A stretch of 64,000 nucleotides of DNA, taken from assembly GCF_034259325.1 (NCBI RefSeq), contig NZ_JAXIVS010000008.1, positions 406,517 through 470,516 on the forward strand. The letters are read 5' to 3'. Below are positions 46,305 through 55,762 of this stretch, piece after piece (the stretch's first letter is position 1; the number at the start of each line of letters is the position of its first letter). The notes beneath the pieces are model-generated. The model was given only the letters and a program-made list of their open reading frames with translations. It did no database searches and had not been told where the DNA came from. Made by a program: the position numbers and the translations under genes. The DNA is from Hyalangium ruber. Its GTDB lineage: Bacteria; Myxococcota; Myxococcia; Myxococcales; Myxococcaceae.

Positions 46305-49300
46305 ATGAGCGAGCGGATAACGCTGGCGTCCCTGGCGCCCTACGTGCCCGCGGCCATCGTCCGCAAGCTGGCCCAGTCCAACGGCGAGCCGCTGCCGACG
46401 GTGGAGGAGGTGCGCGGGGCCTGCCTGCTGCTGGACATCGCCGGCTTCACGCCCATCGTCGTCTCGCTGAGCGGGGAGGGGCCGCGGGGCATCGACGCCC
46501 TCCAGCGGCTGCTCTCCAGCTACTTCACGGAGATGGTGGAGGGGGTGCGCGACTTCGGTGGCGACATCTACCAGTTCGCCGGGGACTCCATCCTGGCGTG
46601 CTTCGAGCCCGAGCGGGGCGAGTCCGAGCTGGAGCTGGTCCGCCGGGCGGCCATCTGCGGCGCGCACGTGCAGCGCAAGCTGGCGCGCTTCGCGCACGTG
46701 GAGCTGCTGGGACAGCGCTTCACCCTGTCCTCTCGCGTGGGGGTGAGCTTTGGCACCTGCCACCGGGTCATCCTCGGGGAGGCGGAGCAGTGGCTGCACC
46801 CGGCGCTCATCGGCGCTCCGCTGGAGCGGGCGGTGGCGGCGGAGAAGCGCTCGGCGGGCGGCGAGGTCATCCTGAGCCCGGAGGCGGCCGCGCTGCTGCC
46901 CTACGGCACGCCCGGACAGGAGCGCGACGGCTTCTTCCGGTTCGAGCCTCCGGCGGAGATTACGCCGCGCACGCCGCAGCGCCTGCTGACGGGCGGGGCG
47001 CTGGCCCTGGGGCAGTGCTCGCAGTTCCTGCACCCGGAGCTGCTGCGCAAGGTCATCACCACGCACCAGGGCTTCAGCGGAGACTTCCGCGATGTCACCT
47101 GCGTCTTCGTCCGGGTGGGGATGCGCGACTCCCACCGCGAGGCCGCGGAGCTCGTGCGGGAGATGAACACCTTCTTCACGTTCGCCCAGCGCGAGAGCAG
47201 CCTCTACCGAGGCGTGCTGCTGATGCCGGACTTCACCGACAAGGGCAACGTCCTCTACGTCGTCTTCGGGGCGCCCACGGCGCAGGAGAACAAGGAGCAG
47301 CTGGCGTGCCACTTCGCCGCCAAGCTCCTGCGCGAACAGGCGGCGTTCCCCTTCATCGAGGACCTGCGCATCGGCATCGCCACTGGCCCGGCCTACTGGG
47401 GAGAGATGGGCGCGCCGGCGCGCAAGGGCTCGTGGGCGCTGGGCGAGGTGGTGAACATCGCGGCCCGGCTGATGGCCCACGCACGCGAGCCGGGCATCCA
47501 GGTGGATGCGAACACCCAGCGCAAGCTCCACCAGGAGTTCTCCACGCTGCACGTGGAGGACGCGAAGCTCAAGGGCATCTCGCGCGTGGTGCCCGTCTAC
47601 CGCGTCCAGTCCGACGCCCAGCCCGTGCGCAGCCTGCTCGTCCGGGGCCAGGGAGAGATCGTCGGGCGCCGGGACGAGCTGCACCTGCTCACCCAGGCGG
47701 TGGAGGAGTCCATCGAAGGGATGGGGCGCATCTGCGTCGTCTCGGGCGAGGCGGGCATCGGCAAGTCGCGCCTGTCCAGCCGGCTGGTGGAGGAGGCTGA
47801 GAAGCGCGGCGCCCGGACGCTGTATGGCATCTGCTACTCCTACGAGACGTTCACCCCCTTCTTCCCGTGGAAGGAAGTGCTCGTGCAGCTGTTCCAGATG
47901 CACGAGGGGGATGAGCCAGAGGCACGCCTGGAGCGCCTGCGGCGCGAGTTCGAGGGGCTGGAGGACGTGGGCCAGGAGTGGGCGCTGGTGCTGGCGGGCA
48001 TCATGGGCCTGCCGGTGGTGGAGGACGAGCGGACCCAGGTGCTGGACGCGCGGCAGAAGAACCAGCAGGTCTTCAACATCATCTACCAGCTGTTGATGAA
48101 GCGGTCGGCCACCACGCCCCTGCTCCTGTTCTTCGAGGATCTGCACTGGGCCGACCACATCACGCTGGATCTCATCGAGCACATCGCCCACCGGCTCGGG
48201 CCGATGCGCCTGACCCTGCTGGTGACGATGCGGCCGGGAGAGGCGCTGCGCGAGCTGCGCTCCATGGACTGCTTCCGCATGGTGGAGCTGTCCCAGCTCA
48301 ACGAGCAGGAGGCGCGCGCGCTGGTGCGGCTGCACCTGAAGCTGGCTCCGCCGAACATCGGCCTGGAGGACATGCTGCTGGGCAAGGTTCAGGGCAACCC
48401 GTTCTTCATCGAGTCCCTGGTGGAGGGGCTGGTGGAGCAGGGGCTCCTCGAGGAGGGCGAGGGAGGACGGCGGGTGCTGCGGCGCAGCCTTCAGAGCATC
48501 CGGATCCCGGACTCCATCCAGGACGTGGTGCTCAACCGCATCGATCTGCTGCCAGAGCTGGAGAAGCTCATCGTCAAGGTGGCTTCGGTCATCGGGCGTA
48601 TCTTCACGCTCGACGCCGTGCATGCGCTGCTGCCGACCAGCATCGACCTGGACGAGGCGCGGCGAGCCATGGCGGCGCTGGCCAACCTGGGGTTGATCCT
48701 CTTGGAGGTGGAGGAGCCCTACACGTGCCTCTTCAAGCACATCGTCATCCGTGACGTGGCCTACAACACGCTGCTCGTCTCGGCGCGGGAGCACCTGCAC
48801 CGCAAGCTGGCGCGCTTCCTCGAGGAGAAGGACGCGGACAACCCCGTCAAGCCCGCCGGCATCCTCGCCTATCACTACCTGGCGGGGAACGATGAGCTGA
48901 AGGGGCTGGAGTACACGCTGCAGGCCGCGCGCGCCGCCAAGGCGCAGTACGCCAACGAGGAGGCCATCCACCACTACAACCGGGCCATGGAGGTGCTCTC
49001 CACCACGGACGCGCTGGATCGCGAGGTCATCTACACGCGCACGCGCGAGGTCATGCAGGAGCTGGCCGAGGCGCTGCTGCAGGCGGGCAACTACGCCGCC
49101 GCCATCCAGATGTACGAGCAGCTCCAGGGGGACGAGGTCTCGGACGAGCGGCGGGCGGAGATCCACATCGGCCTGGGGCGGGCCTTCCAGGAGAAGGGCG
49201 AGTCGGGGCGGGCCATCCAGGAGCTGGAGAGCGCCCTGCAGCTGCTGGGGCGCCCGCCGCCGCGGAGCATGGTGCGGCTGGTGCTGCGCACGGGCGTGCA

Positions 49301-50579
49301 GATGGGCATCCACCTGCTGAGCCTGGTGCTCCCGCAGATCCTCCGGCCCGTGCCGCCTCAGCGGCTGCCGCTCTACATCAAGCAGCTCAACACGCTGATC
49401 TCCCTCATCCGCATCTACTACTTCGCGGATCTCGCCAAGCTCACCTGGGCGACGCTGCTGGCCTTCAACATGGCGACGCGCTCGCGCTCCGACTACGGGC
49501 TGAGCCAGGCCAGCGGCTACTACGGGACGATGCTCTTTGGCGCCGGGCTGCTGAAGCGCTCGATGCGCTACCTCGGAGAGGCGCTGGAGTTTGGCCGCCG
49601 CTCGCAGGACGCGGTGGCGCAGGGCATCGCCATGAGCCGCCTGGGCACCAACGCCTTGTTCGCCAACGAGCTGGAGGTGAGCGCTCGGGTGGAGGAGGAG
49701 GCCATCGGCCGGCTGCGGCAGGTGGGCGAGCGGTGGGAGGTGCAGACCTCGATGATGATCCTGGGCACCAGCCAGTTCCTCTCCTCGCAGTTCGAGACGG
49801 CGGAGAAGAGCTTCCGGAAGATGGGCGAGCTGGGGCTGGAGCTCAACGCGAAGATGCACCAGGCCTGGGCCCACGCGTGGGTGTCCATGTGCCGCTACCT
49901 GCAGGGCGAGGGCGAGGTGGCCCAGCTGTGCGAGGAGCTGGAGAAGGGCCTGCGGATCAGCATCGAGGTGGACGATCTGGCCAACCAGTGCGCATGCCTC
50001 AACCACCTGGCCAACATCGCCGTGCGCGAGGGCCAGGTAGAGGAGGCGGCGCGGGTGGCCGTCCGGGCGTTCGACACCGTGTGGAAGTACCAGGTGCTGG
50101 TGCCCTTCCTGCAGATCGGCCTGGTGGACGCGGCGGAGGCGGCGCTCTTCGCGCTGGAGAACGGCGCCAGGTCGGTGCCGCGCGGCAAGCTGCTGCGCAT
50201 CGTCCGGCTGGGCTGCTTCAAGGCGCGCGCCCTGTCGCGCATCTATCCTTATATGAAGGGGCCGGCGCTGCGGGTGACGGCCCGGGCCTTGCGGTTGCGC
50301 AAGGGGGTGGCCGCCGCCGAGCCCGTGTTTCAGCAGGCAATCGAGCTGCTGGAGGCGGGGCCCAACCGCTGGGAGGCGGGTGTGGCGTACCTCGACGGGG
50401 CGGTGGCCGTGCCGCACCGCCGCGCGCAGTGGCTGGCGCGTGCCCGGGAGATCTTCACGGCAATCGGCGCCCGGGCCGAGCTGCGGCGCGTGGAGCGGCT
50501 GGAGGCCTCCAGCGTGTCGCTGCCGGGGGCCCCCGTGGCGCTGCCCGCGTCCGCCTCAGCTGATGCGCTGCGGCTGTAG
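46305..50579 (+). CDS. Soluble-adenylyl-cyclase-like protein: tandem class III cyclase domains, AAA ATPase, TPR tail
   Basis: A 1424-residue protein. The first cyclase domain (about 30-215) keeps both metal-binding aspartates, Asp44 in LLLDIAGFTP and Asp94 in QFAGDSIL. The second (about 270-420) has lost the first aspartate (VTCVFVRVG) but keeps the Asn/Arg pair in GEVVNIAARL, as expected for a C1/C2 pair forming one active site. A STAND-type ATPase follows (Walker A GEAGIGKSR near 480, Walker B LLLFFEDLHWAD near 605), then helical TPR-like repeats to the end. The order matches mammalian soluble adenylyl cyclase. It ends 24 bases inside the convergent radical SAM gene. Confidence 0.9.
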   Translation: MSERITLASLAPYVPAAIVRKLAQSNGEPLPTVEEVRGACLLLDIAGFTPIVVSLSGEGPRGIDALQRLLSSYFTEMVEGVRDFGGDIYQFAGDSILACFEPERGESELELVRRAAICGAHVQRKLARFAHVELLGQRFTLSSRVGVSFGTCHRVILGEAEQWLHPALIGAPLERAVAAEKRSAGGEVILSPEAAALLPYGTPGQERDGFFRFEPPAEITPRTPQRLLTGGALALGQCSQFLHPELLRKVITTHQGFSGDFRDVTCVFVRVGMRDSHREAAELVREMNTFFTFAQRESSLYRGVLLMPDFTDKGNVLYVVFGAPTAQENKEQLACHFAAKLLREQAAFPFIEDLRIGIATGPAYWGEMGAPARKGSWALGEVVNIAARLMAHAREPGIQVDANTQRKLHQEFSTLHVEDAKLKGISRVVPVYRVQSDAQPVRSLLVRGQGEIVGRRDELHLLTQAVEESIEGMGRICVVSGEAGIGKSRLSSRLVEEAEKRGARTLYGICYSYETFTPFFPWKEVLVQLFQMHEGDEPEARLERLRREFEGLEDVGQEWALVLAGIMGLPVVEDERTQVLDARQKNQQVFNIIYQLLMKRSATTPLLLFFEDLHWADHITLDLIEHIAHRLGPMRLTLLVTMRPGEALRELRSMDCFRMVELSQLNEQEARALVRLHLKLAPPNIGLEDMLLGKVQGNPFFIESLVEGLVEQGLLEEGEGGRRVLRRSLQSIRIPDSIQDVVLNRIDLLPELEKLIVKVASVIGRIFTLDAVHALLPTSIDLDEARRAMAALANLGLILLEVEEPYTCLFKHIVIRDVAYNTLLVSAREHLHRKLARFLEEKDADNPVKPAGILAYHYLAGNDELKGLEYTLQAARAAKAQYANEEAIHHYNRAMEVLSTTDALDREVIYTRTREVMQELAEALLQAGNYAAAIQMYEQLQGDEVSDERRAEIHIGLGRAFQEKGESGRAIQELESALQLLGRPPPRSMVRLVLRTGVQMGIHLLSLVLPQILRPVPPQRLPLYIKQLNTLISLIRIYYFADLAKLTWATLLAFNMATRSRSDYGLSQASGYYGTMLFGAGLLKRSMRYLGEALEFGRRSQDAVAQGIAMSRLGTNALFANELEVSARVEEEAIGRLRQVGERWEVQTSMMILGTSQFLSSQFETAEKSFRKMGELGLELNAKMHQAWAHAWVSMCRYLQGEGEVAQLCEELEKGLRISIEVDDLANQCACLNHLANIAVREGQVEEAARVAVRAFDTVWKYQVLVPFLQIGLVDAAEAALFALENGARSVPRGKLLRIVRLGCFKARALSRIYPYMKGPALRVTARALRLRKGVAAAEPVFQQAIELLEAGPNRWEAGVAYLDGAVAVPHRRAQWLARAREIFTAIGARAELRRVERLEASSVSLPGAPVALPASASADALRL

Positions 50580-51971
50580 GCCGAGCGCGGCCTGCTGCTG
50601 GGTGTCCCACTCCTCCATGGAATCCATCCCGGCGATGTAGCGCCGCGCCTTGTTCTGCACGGGGTTGCGGATGCTGAGGATCTCCGGCCCGGAGAAGATC
50701 AGCGCGCTCTTGTAGCGCGGCATGTTGCTCATCATCAGCTTGGACCAGTAGTGCCGCGCGATGTTGGGCAGGGTGCCCAGCGTGTCGCACAGCCGGGTGA
50801 AGTGCTCCACCACCTCGGACGGGTGCAGGTTCTTCGGGCGGTGGCACAGGGTGTAGCCGTCGTAGTCGCGGCTGATGGTGCCCGGCAGCAGGCGGCCCTC
50901 GGCCTGTAGCTCGCGGAAGAAGGGCGTCTCCGGATAGGGGCAGACGATGCCCAGGAAGGTGATGGAGAAGTAGCTCAGGTCCGCCAGGTACTCCGGCAGC
51001 CGGTGCAGGTACTCGTTGGTGTCTCCGTCCGAGCCCACGATGAGGCCGAAGGACAGGACGATGCCGTGCGAGAAGGTGCGCCGGATGACGGCGTTGACCT
51101 CGGACAGCTTGTTCTGGCCCTTGTTCATGGCCTTGATGGAGTCGGGGTTGAGCGACTCCAGGCCGGTATAGATGTAGCGGCAGCCGGCCTCGGCCATCAG
51201 CCGGACCAGCGACTCGTCCTTGAGGATGTTGAAGGTGAGCGCACAGCCCCAGATCTTCTTCAGCGGCAGCAGGGCCGTGCAGAGCTCGCGCAGGTACTTG
51301 GGCGAGCCGCCCAGGTTGTTGTCCAGGAAGATGAACACGTTGTCCATCGCCCCCATGAAGTTCTTGTTCCAGGTCATCTTCGTCTGGATCTCCTCGATGA
51401 CCTGGGGGATGGGGCGGAAGCGGTAGCGCTCGTGGCCGGTGAGCACGCAGAAGTTGCAGGTGAAGGGGCAGCCGCGCGAGGCCTCGATGCCCGCCAGCCG
51501 CACCCGGTTCTTCGTGAAGTCGATGAGATCGTACCGGTAGGGCTGGATGGCGGCCGCGCCCAGCGAGGGCAGGCTGTAGCGCTTCTTCAGCTCGCCCTTC
51601 TCGAAGTCCTGGATGAGCGCGGGCACGTTGGGCTCGGGCTCGCTGGTGATGACAGCGTCGAAGTACTGCTCCACATCGTCGGGGAAGTGGCTGGCGTGCC
51701 GGCCGCCGGCCACGGTGACCATGCCGCGCTGGCGGAACAGCGTGGAGAGCACCTTGGTGTGCTCGTAGTACGAGTGCAGGTACGAGAAGAAGACCAGGTC
51801 CCAATGCCGGTCGAGCGGGATGTCCGCTTCCTTCTCGTTGAAGATCTCGACCTCGGCGTGCGGGGGGCACAGCCCGGCGATGAGCTCCGGGACGGCCGAC
51901 TGCATGATGGATGGCTCTTTGACCCGCCGCCGGGTGGGGTGCGTATAGGTGGCGATGACCGCGATGCGCAT
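50556..51971 (-). CDS. B12-binding-domain radical SAM protein
   Basis: A 471-residue protein from ATG 51971 (RIAVIATYTHPTRRR). The N-terminal third resembles a cobalamin-binding domain (EKEADIPLDRHWDLVFFSYL, VAGGRHASHFPDDVEQYFDAV). The radical SAM core begins with EASRGCPFTCNFC, whose three cysteines bind the 4Fe-4S cluster. The TGLESLNPDSIKAMNKGQN segment is typical of B12-radical SAM enzymes that modify hopanoids, pigments or natural products, often by methylation. No biosynthetic partner genes are adjacent, so the substrate is open. It converges on the cyclase gene with a 24-base overlap. Confidence 0.9.
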   Translation of the reverse strand: MRIAVIATYTHPTRRRVKEPSIMQSAVPELIAGLCPPHAEVEIFNEKEADIPLDRHWDLVFFSYLHSYYEHTKVLSTLFRQRGMVTVAGGRHASHFPDDVEQYFDAVITSEPEPNVPALIQDFEKGELKKRYSLPSLGAAAIQPYRYDLIDFTKNRVRLAGIEASRGCPFTCNFCVLTGHERYRFRPIPQVIEEIQTKMTWNKNFMGAMDNVFIFLDNNLGGSPKYLRELCTALLPLKKIWGCALTFNILKDESLVRLMAEAGCRYIYTGLESLNPDSIKAMNKGQNKLSEVNAVIRRTFSHGIVLSFGLIVGSDGDTNEYLHRLPEYLADLSYFSITFLGIVCPYPETPFFRELQAEGRLLPGTISRDYDGYTLCHRPKNLHPSEVVEHFTRLCDTLGTLPNIARHYWSKLMMSNMPRYKSALIFSGPEILSIRNPVQNKARRYIAGMDSMEEWDTQQQAALGLQPQRIS

Positions 51972-52026
51972 GGTCACCGCAGGATGGCCTGAGTTGCACC
52001 GTTGACAAAAGAACATTCCAACCCAG

Positions 52027-52047
52027 TGGAAACCCCAGGGTTTTCCA
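52027..52047 (+). promoter_or_regulatory. Palindromic operator-like site
   Basis: The 21-bp near-palindrome TGGAAAC...GTTTTCCA has a single mismatched pair. It lies in the 219-base gap between the divergent radical SAM and kinase genes, 144 bases before the kinase start. It resembles a dimeric repressor or activator site; the binding protein is unknown. Confidence 0.5.
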
Positions 52048-52058
52048 CCCTTGCAAAA

Positions 52059-52077
52059 TGCCAGGGGGACTCTGGCA
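52059..52077 (+). promoter_or_regulatory. Inverted repeat TGCCAG-N7-CTGGCA
   Basis: A perfect 6-bp inverted repeat with a 7-base spacer, 12 bases after the first palindrome. A further GCCAGG follows at once. The kinase gene is 114 bases downstream. It may be a second operator or an enhancer for the NtrC-type regulator encoded in the operon. Confidence 0.45.
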
Positions 52078-52190
52078 AGGCGCCAGGGTGGGGCGTGTGG
52101 GGAAGGGCGCTTCCCCTGGAGGCCTGCGAGGAACGGGAATTGCTGTGCGAGGAAGGCCGCTGGGGTGTGGGACGTTCAGTGGCCCGAGCC

Positions 52191-54308
52191 ATGCGCCATA
52201 CCCTGATCCCCATTCTCCTGCTGTGCCTCGCGCTCGCCAGCGTCGGGGTGGGGGGCTTTGGCGTCATCCAGCACAACCGCGCGGCGCTGGTGCATCAGTT
52301 CGCCGTGGATCGCCAGGCGCAGTTGGACGAGGCGACGCGAGGGGTGACCGAGGCCCTGGAGGACGTGGGGGAGGACCTGCGCTTCGCCGGTGAGCTGCTC
52401 TCCCAGCCGGGGACCACCCAGGAGCACCGGCGCGAGCTGCGGGCCCTACTGGAGGTAGTCGGCGGGTTCAAGGCCATCGCCGCGTACGAGGAGCAGGGAG
52501 CCGAGCGGCTGCGGCTGGTGGATCGGCGTGCCGATCCCCGGGTGGTCCAGGGGACGTTCTTCCCGCAGATGGCGGAGACGGCGCGTCGAGCGCTCGAGCG
52601 CCCTCCTGGGGACATCACCAGCTCGCCGCCGTTGGTGGGAGATGAGCGCGTGTGGCTGCGCATCCTCGCTACCGCCATCCCCGTGGACGAAGGCCAGCCG
52701 CGTGGGACGGTCGCGGTGTTGGTGGATATGGAGTCCTTCTTTTCTCCCCTGCGGATCGTGACGTCGGATCCCGAGGCGCGCCTGCTGTTGGTCGGCGCGC
52801 ATGGAAGGGCCAGCCCCGCCAGCGATCCGGCACTCGCGAGCTGGTACCAGCGGGTGGGAACGGACGCGGGGGCCGTCCCTCAGTACGCCTCCCTCGTCTC
52901 GAAGATGAGGGCGGGGGAGCGGGGCACGATCCTCTTGGGAGAGCAGGAGGCGGAGCGGCTGGGACTGGGGCGGGCGGACGCGGTGGCGGCGTTCACGCCC
53001 ATTCAGCTCAAGGGTGGCAGCCACTGGTCCGCGGCGACGTTGGTCTCCACGGCCACGCTGCGCTCGCACGAGCAGGGACTCATCCTGAGGCTGTCCCTGG
53101 CGGCCCTGCTGGTGGCGCTGTTCCTGGTGGCCTTCGCGGTGTACGTGGTCCTGGCGCAGCGCCGCGCCGTGGCCCTGCGCGAGAGCCGCCGGCATGCGGA
53201 CCAGCTCGCGCACCTGCACGACAAGACGCAGAAGATCCTCGATCACATCCCCACCGGGGTGCTGGCACTGACGGCCGAGGGGCGAATCAGCGCGGTGAAC
53301 CAGGCCCTTCGGACTCGGATGCCGCCGAGCGTCGTGGGCGCTCCCCTGGCGGCGGCCTTTCCCCAGGCTCCGGAGCCGGTGGTGTCCCGGCTGGGCGAGC
53401 TGGTGGGCGCGGCGACGCGAGAGGCCCGGGTTCGCAGCCTGCTGGGCGAGCCGCTCGCGCTGTTCGGAGAGGAAGGACAGTACAGCATCCACGCCGTGCC
53501 GCTCGAGGCGCGCGAGCCCGAGGTGCGCACGCTGCTGGTGGTGGAGGACCTCAGCAACCTCCGGGCTCTGGAGACGCAGCTCCTGCGCGCCGAGAAGCTC
53601 GCCACCGTGGGCGTGCTGGCCGCGGGCATCGCGCATGAGATTGGCACTCCGCTGGGTGTGGTGCGCGGCCGGGCCGAGTACGTGCTCGGCAAGCTGGGCT
53701 CCACCCACGCGCAGGCGGCGGGGGTGGGCGTCATGATCGAGCAGATCGATCTGGTGAGCCGGACCATCCGCCAGCTCCTGGACTTCTCGCGCCTGCAGCC
53801 CGCGGCGGTGCGGCCCGTGGAGTTCGTGCCGCTGACGCGCGATGTGTACGAGCTGCTCCGGCTCGAAGCCGAGCGGCGCCGCGTGCGCATCACGTTGGAG
53901 ATTCCCGAGGGGTTGCCACCGCTCGCGGCCGACCCGGACCAGCTCCAGCAGGTGCTGGTCAACCTGATGCTCAACGCCTGTGACGCGTGTGGCCCCGGGG
54001 GGGAGGTTCGGGTCAGCGCGGTGGCGCCGGATGGCTCCTCCTCCGGGGCGTGGGGCTTCGTGACGCTCACGGTGAAGGATGACGGCTGTGGCATCCCCCC
54101 GGAGAGCCTCAACCAGGTGTTCGACCCCTTCTTCACGACGAAGAAGCGGGGGCAGGGGACGGGGCTGGGGCTGACGATGGTGGCGCACGTGGTGCGCAAC
54201 CACGGAGGACGGGTGGAACTGGAGAGCGAGCAGGGGCGCGGTACCCGCATCACCTTGTTGTGGCCCGCCTCCGGGCCCGCGATGACCGAGGAGCGACATG
54301 TCAGCTAA
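52191..54308 (+). CDS. Membrane sensor histidine kinase with PAS domain
   Basis: A 705-residue protein from ATG 52191. A membrane helix (ILLLCLALASVGVGGFGV), a roughly 270-residue double-Cache-like periplasmic sensor and a second helix (LILRLSLAALLVALFLVAF) precede a PAS domain, HisKA (GIAHEIGTPLGVV) and HATPase (NLMLNACDACG; RGQGTGLGLTM). It is the NtrB-like partner of the sigma-54-dependent regulator whose gene overlaps its end by 11 bases. The stimulus is unknown; the periplasmic sensor points to an extracytoplasmic small ligand. Confidence 0.92.
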   Translation: MRHTLIPILLLCLALASVGVGGFGVIQHNRAALVHQFAVDRQAQLDEATRGVTEALEDVGEDLRFAGELLSQPGTTQEHRRELRALLEVVGGFKAIAAYEEQGAERLRLVDRRADPRVVQGTFFPQMAETARRALERPPGDITSSPPLVGDERVWLRILATAIPVDEGQPRGTVAVLVDMESFFSPLRIVTSDPEARLLLVGAHGRASPASDPALASWYQRVGTDAGAVPQYASLVSKMRAGERGTILLGEQEAERLGLGRADAVAAFTPIQLKGGSHWSAATLVSTATLRSHEQGLILRLSLAALLVALFLVAFAVYVVLAQRRAVALRESRRHADQLAHLHDKTQKILDHIPTGVLALTAEGRISAVNQALRTRMPPSVVGAPLAAAFPQAPEPVVSRLGELVGAATREARVRSLLGEPLALFGEEGQYSIHAVPLEAREPEVRTLLVVEDLSNLRALETQLLRAEKLATVGVLAAGIAHEIGTPLGVVRGRAEYVLGKLGSTHAQAAGVGVMIEQIDLVSRTIRQLLDFSRLQPAAVRPVEFVPLTRDVYELLRLEAERRRVRITLEIPEGLPPLAADPDQLQQVLVNLMLNACDACGPGGEVRVSAVAPDGSSSGAWGFVTLTVKDDGCGIPPESLNQVFDPFFTTKKRGQGTGLGLTMVAHVVRNHGGRVELESEQGRGTRITLLWPASGPAMTEERHVS

Positions 54309-55674
54309 GGGCCGCATCCTGGTCGTCGACGATCACGTGGAGATGGGGCGGATGCTCCAGGAACCCCTGGCGGACGAAGGGTACGAGGTAGAGCTGGCCA
54401 CGGGCGGCGCCGAGGCCATCCGGCTGGTGCGCACCCGCCCGTTCGACGCGGTGCTGAGCGATCTGCGCATGGAGCAGGTGGACGGCTTCGACGTGCTGGC
54501 CGCGACGCGGGCGGTGGATCCGGAGGTGCCGGTGCTGTTGATGACGGCCTTCGGGGGCGTCGAGAGCGCGGTGGAGGCGATGCGTCGCGGTGCCTGGCAC
54601 TACTTCACCAAGCCCTTCCGGCTGGACGAGGTGCTCATCTACCTGCGGCGGGCCCTGGAGGAGCGGAGGCTGCGGGCGGAGAACCGCGCCCTGCGCCAGG
54701 CGGCGGGAGGGAGCAGCGGGCTGGGGGCGCTGGTAGGACGGGGCACGTCCATGAGGGGGCTCTACGAGCTCATCGAGCACGTGGCCCACTCGGGAGCGCC
54801 CGTGCTGCTCCGGGGAGAGAGCGGCAGCGGCAAGGAGCTGGTGGCGCGGGCGCTGCACTCCGAGGGGCCACGGGCGGCCGAGCCCTTCGTGGCCGTCAAC
54901 TGCACCGCGCTGCCCCACGCGCTGCTCGAGAGCGAGCTGTTCGGGCACGTGAAGGGAGCCTTCACGGGGGCCACCACGGCGCGGCGGGGGCTCTTCGTCG
55001 AGGCGGACAAGGGGACGCTCTTCCTGGATGAGATCGGAGACATGCCCTCCGAGCTCCAGGCAAAGCTGCTGCGGGTGCTGGAGGATGGGGAGGTGCGGGC
55101 GGTGGGAGCGGACGCCAGCCGCACGGTGGAGGTGCGCATCGTCGCGGCCACCCACCAGGATCTGGAGGCGCGGGTGCGAGAAGGCCGCTTCCGGGCGGAC
55201 CTCTTCTACCGCCTCAACGTCGTCACCCTGCGCATTCCGCCGCTGCGCGAGCGTCGCGAGGACATCCCCCTGCTGGTCGAGCACTTCACCACGCGGGCGC
55301 GGGCGCGCAACCCGCGCTCGAGGGTGACAGGCTTCTCGCCCGAGGTGGTGGCCGCGCTGGGGACCATGCCCTGGCCGGGGAACGTGAGAGAGCTGGAGAA
55401 CCTCGTCGAGCGGCTGGTGGTGCTCGTCCCCCGGGAGACGGTGGAACTGGCCGACCTTCGGCTCCACGCGCCGACGGCGAGCCCCGAGGCCCATCCGCTA
55501 GGGCTGGCGCAGGAGGGACTGTGGTCCCTGCGCCAGCTGGAGAGCGAGTACATCTCCTGGGTGGTGACGCGCTGCGGGGGCAACAAGACGCGCGCGGCGG
55601 AGCTGCTCGGCATCGACGTCTCCACCATCCACCGCCGCGAGCGGGAGAAGGGCTCTGGCAATTCGCCACGCTAG
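54298..55674 (+). CDS. NtrC-family sigma-54-dependent response regulator
   Basis: A 458-residue protein with GAGGAG before its ATG. It contains a receiver domain (VLSDLRMEQVDG), a sigma-54 AAA+ domain (GESGSGKELVARALH, ELFGHVKGAFTGAT, TLFLDEIGDM, LREREDIP-like region) and a short Fis-type HTH (GGNKTRAAELLGIDVSTIHRR). The intact GAFTGA loop shows it can open sigma-54 promoters. It overlaps the cognate kinase gene, so the pair is co-translated. Targets are unknown; autoregulation through the palindromes upstream of the kinase gene is possible. Myxobacteria use many such pairs. Confidence 0.93.
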   Translation: MSAKGRILVVDDHVEMGRMLQEPLADEGYEVELATGGAEAIRLVRTRPFDAVLSDLRMEQVDGFDVLAATRAVDPEVPVLLMTAFGGVESAVEAMRRGAWHYFTKPFRLDEVLIYLRRALEERRLRAENRALRQAAGGSSGLGALVGRGTSMRGLYELIEHVAHSGAPVLLRGESGSGKELVARALHSEGPRAAEPFVAVNCTALPHALLESELFGHVKGAFTGATTARRGLFVEADKGTLFLDEIGDMPSELQAKLLRVLEDGEVRAVGADASRTVEVRIVAATHQDLEARVREGRFRADLFYRLNVVTLRIPPLRERREDIPLLVEHFTTRARARNPRSRVTGFSPEVVAALGTMPWPGNVRELENLVERLVVLVPRETVELADLRLHAPTASPEAHPLGLAQEGLWSLRQLESEYISWVVTRCGGNKTRAAELLGIDVSTIHRREREKGSGNSPR

Positions 55675-55690
55675 GGTGGCGCGGTGCCAG
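55655..55690 (+). terminator. Long interrupted inverted repeat over the regulator's stop codon
   Basis: The arms CTGGCA-N4-GCCAC and GTGGC-N4-TGCCAG pair around the TAG stop. It may act as a terminator. Its outer half-sites match the TGCCAG/CTGGCA half-sites upstream of the kinase gene. Confidence 0.45.
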
Positions 55691-55762
55691 GGTATTCGGG
55701 GGACCAGCGCTCTCCTCCCGAGGGAAGCGCACGCGGCATGAGCGTTGCTTCAGGAGAGGGGC

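Noticed and set aside
46017..50417. A 1466-codon open frame on the minus strand opposite the cyclase gene
   Set aside because: Composition is a His/Arg/Gly/Leu-rich shadow of a very GC-rich gene; no domain or start signal is visible, and the plus strand has clear cyclase and ATPase motifs.
52017..52190. A sigma-54 promoter ahead of the kinase/NtrC operon
   Set aside because: GG and GC pairs exist, but none with the required 10-base spacing in a TGGCAC-N5-TTGC-like context.
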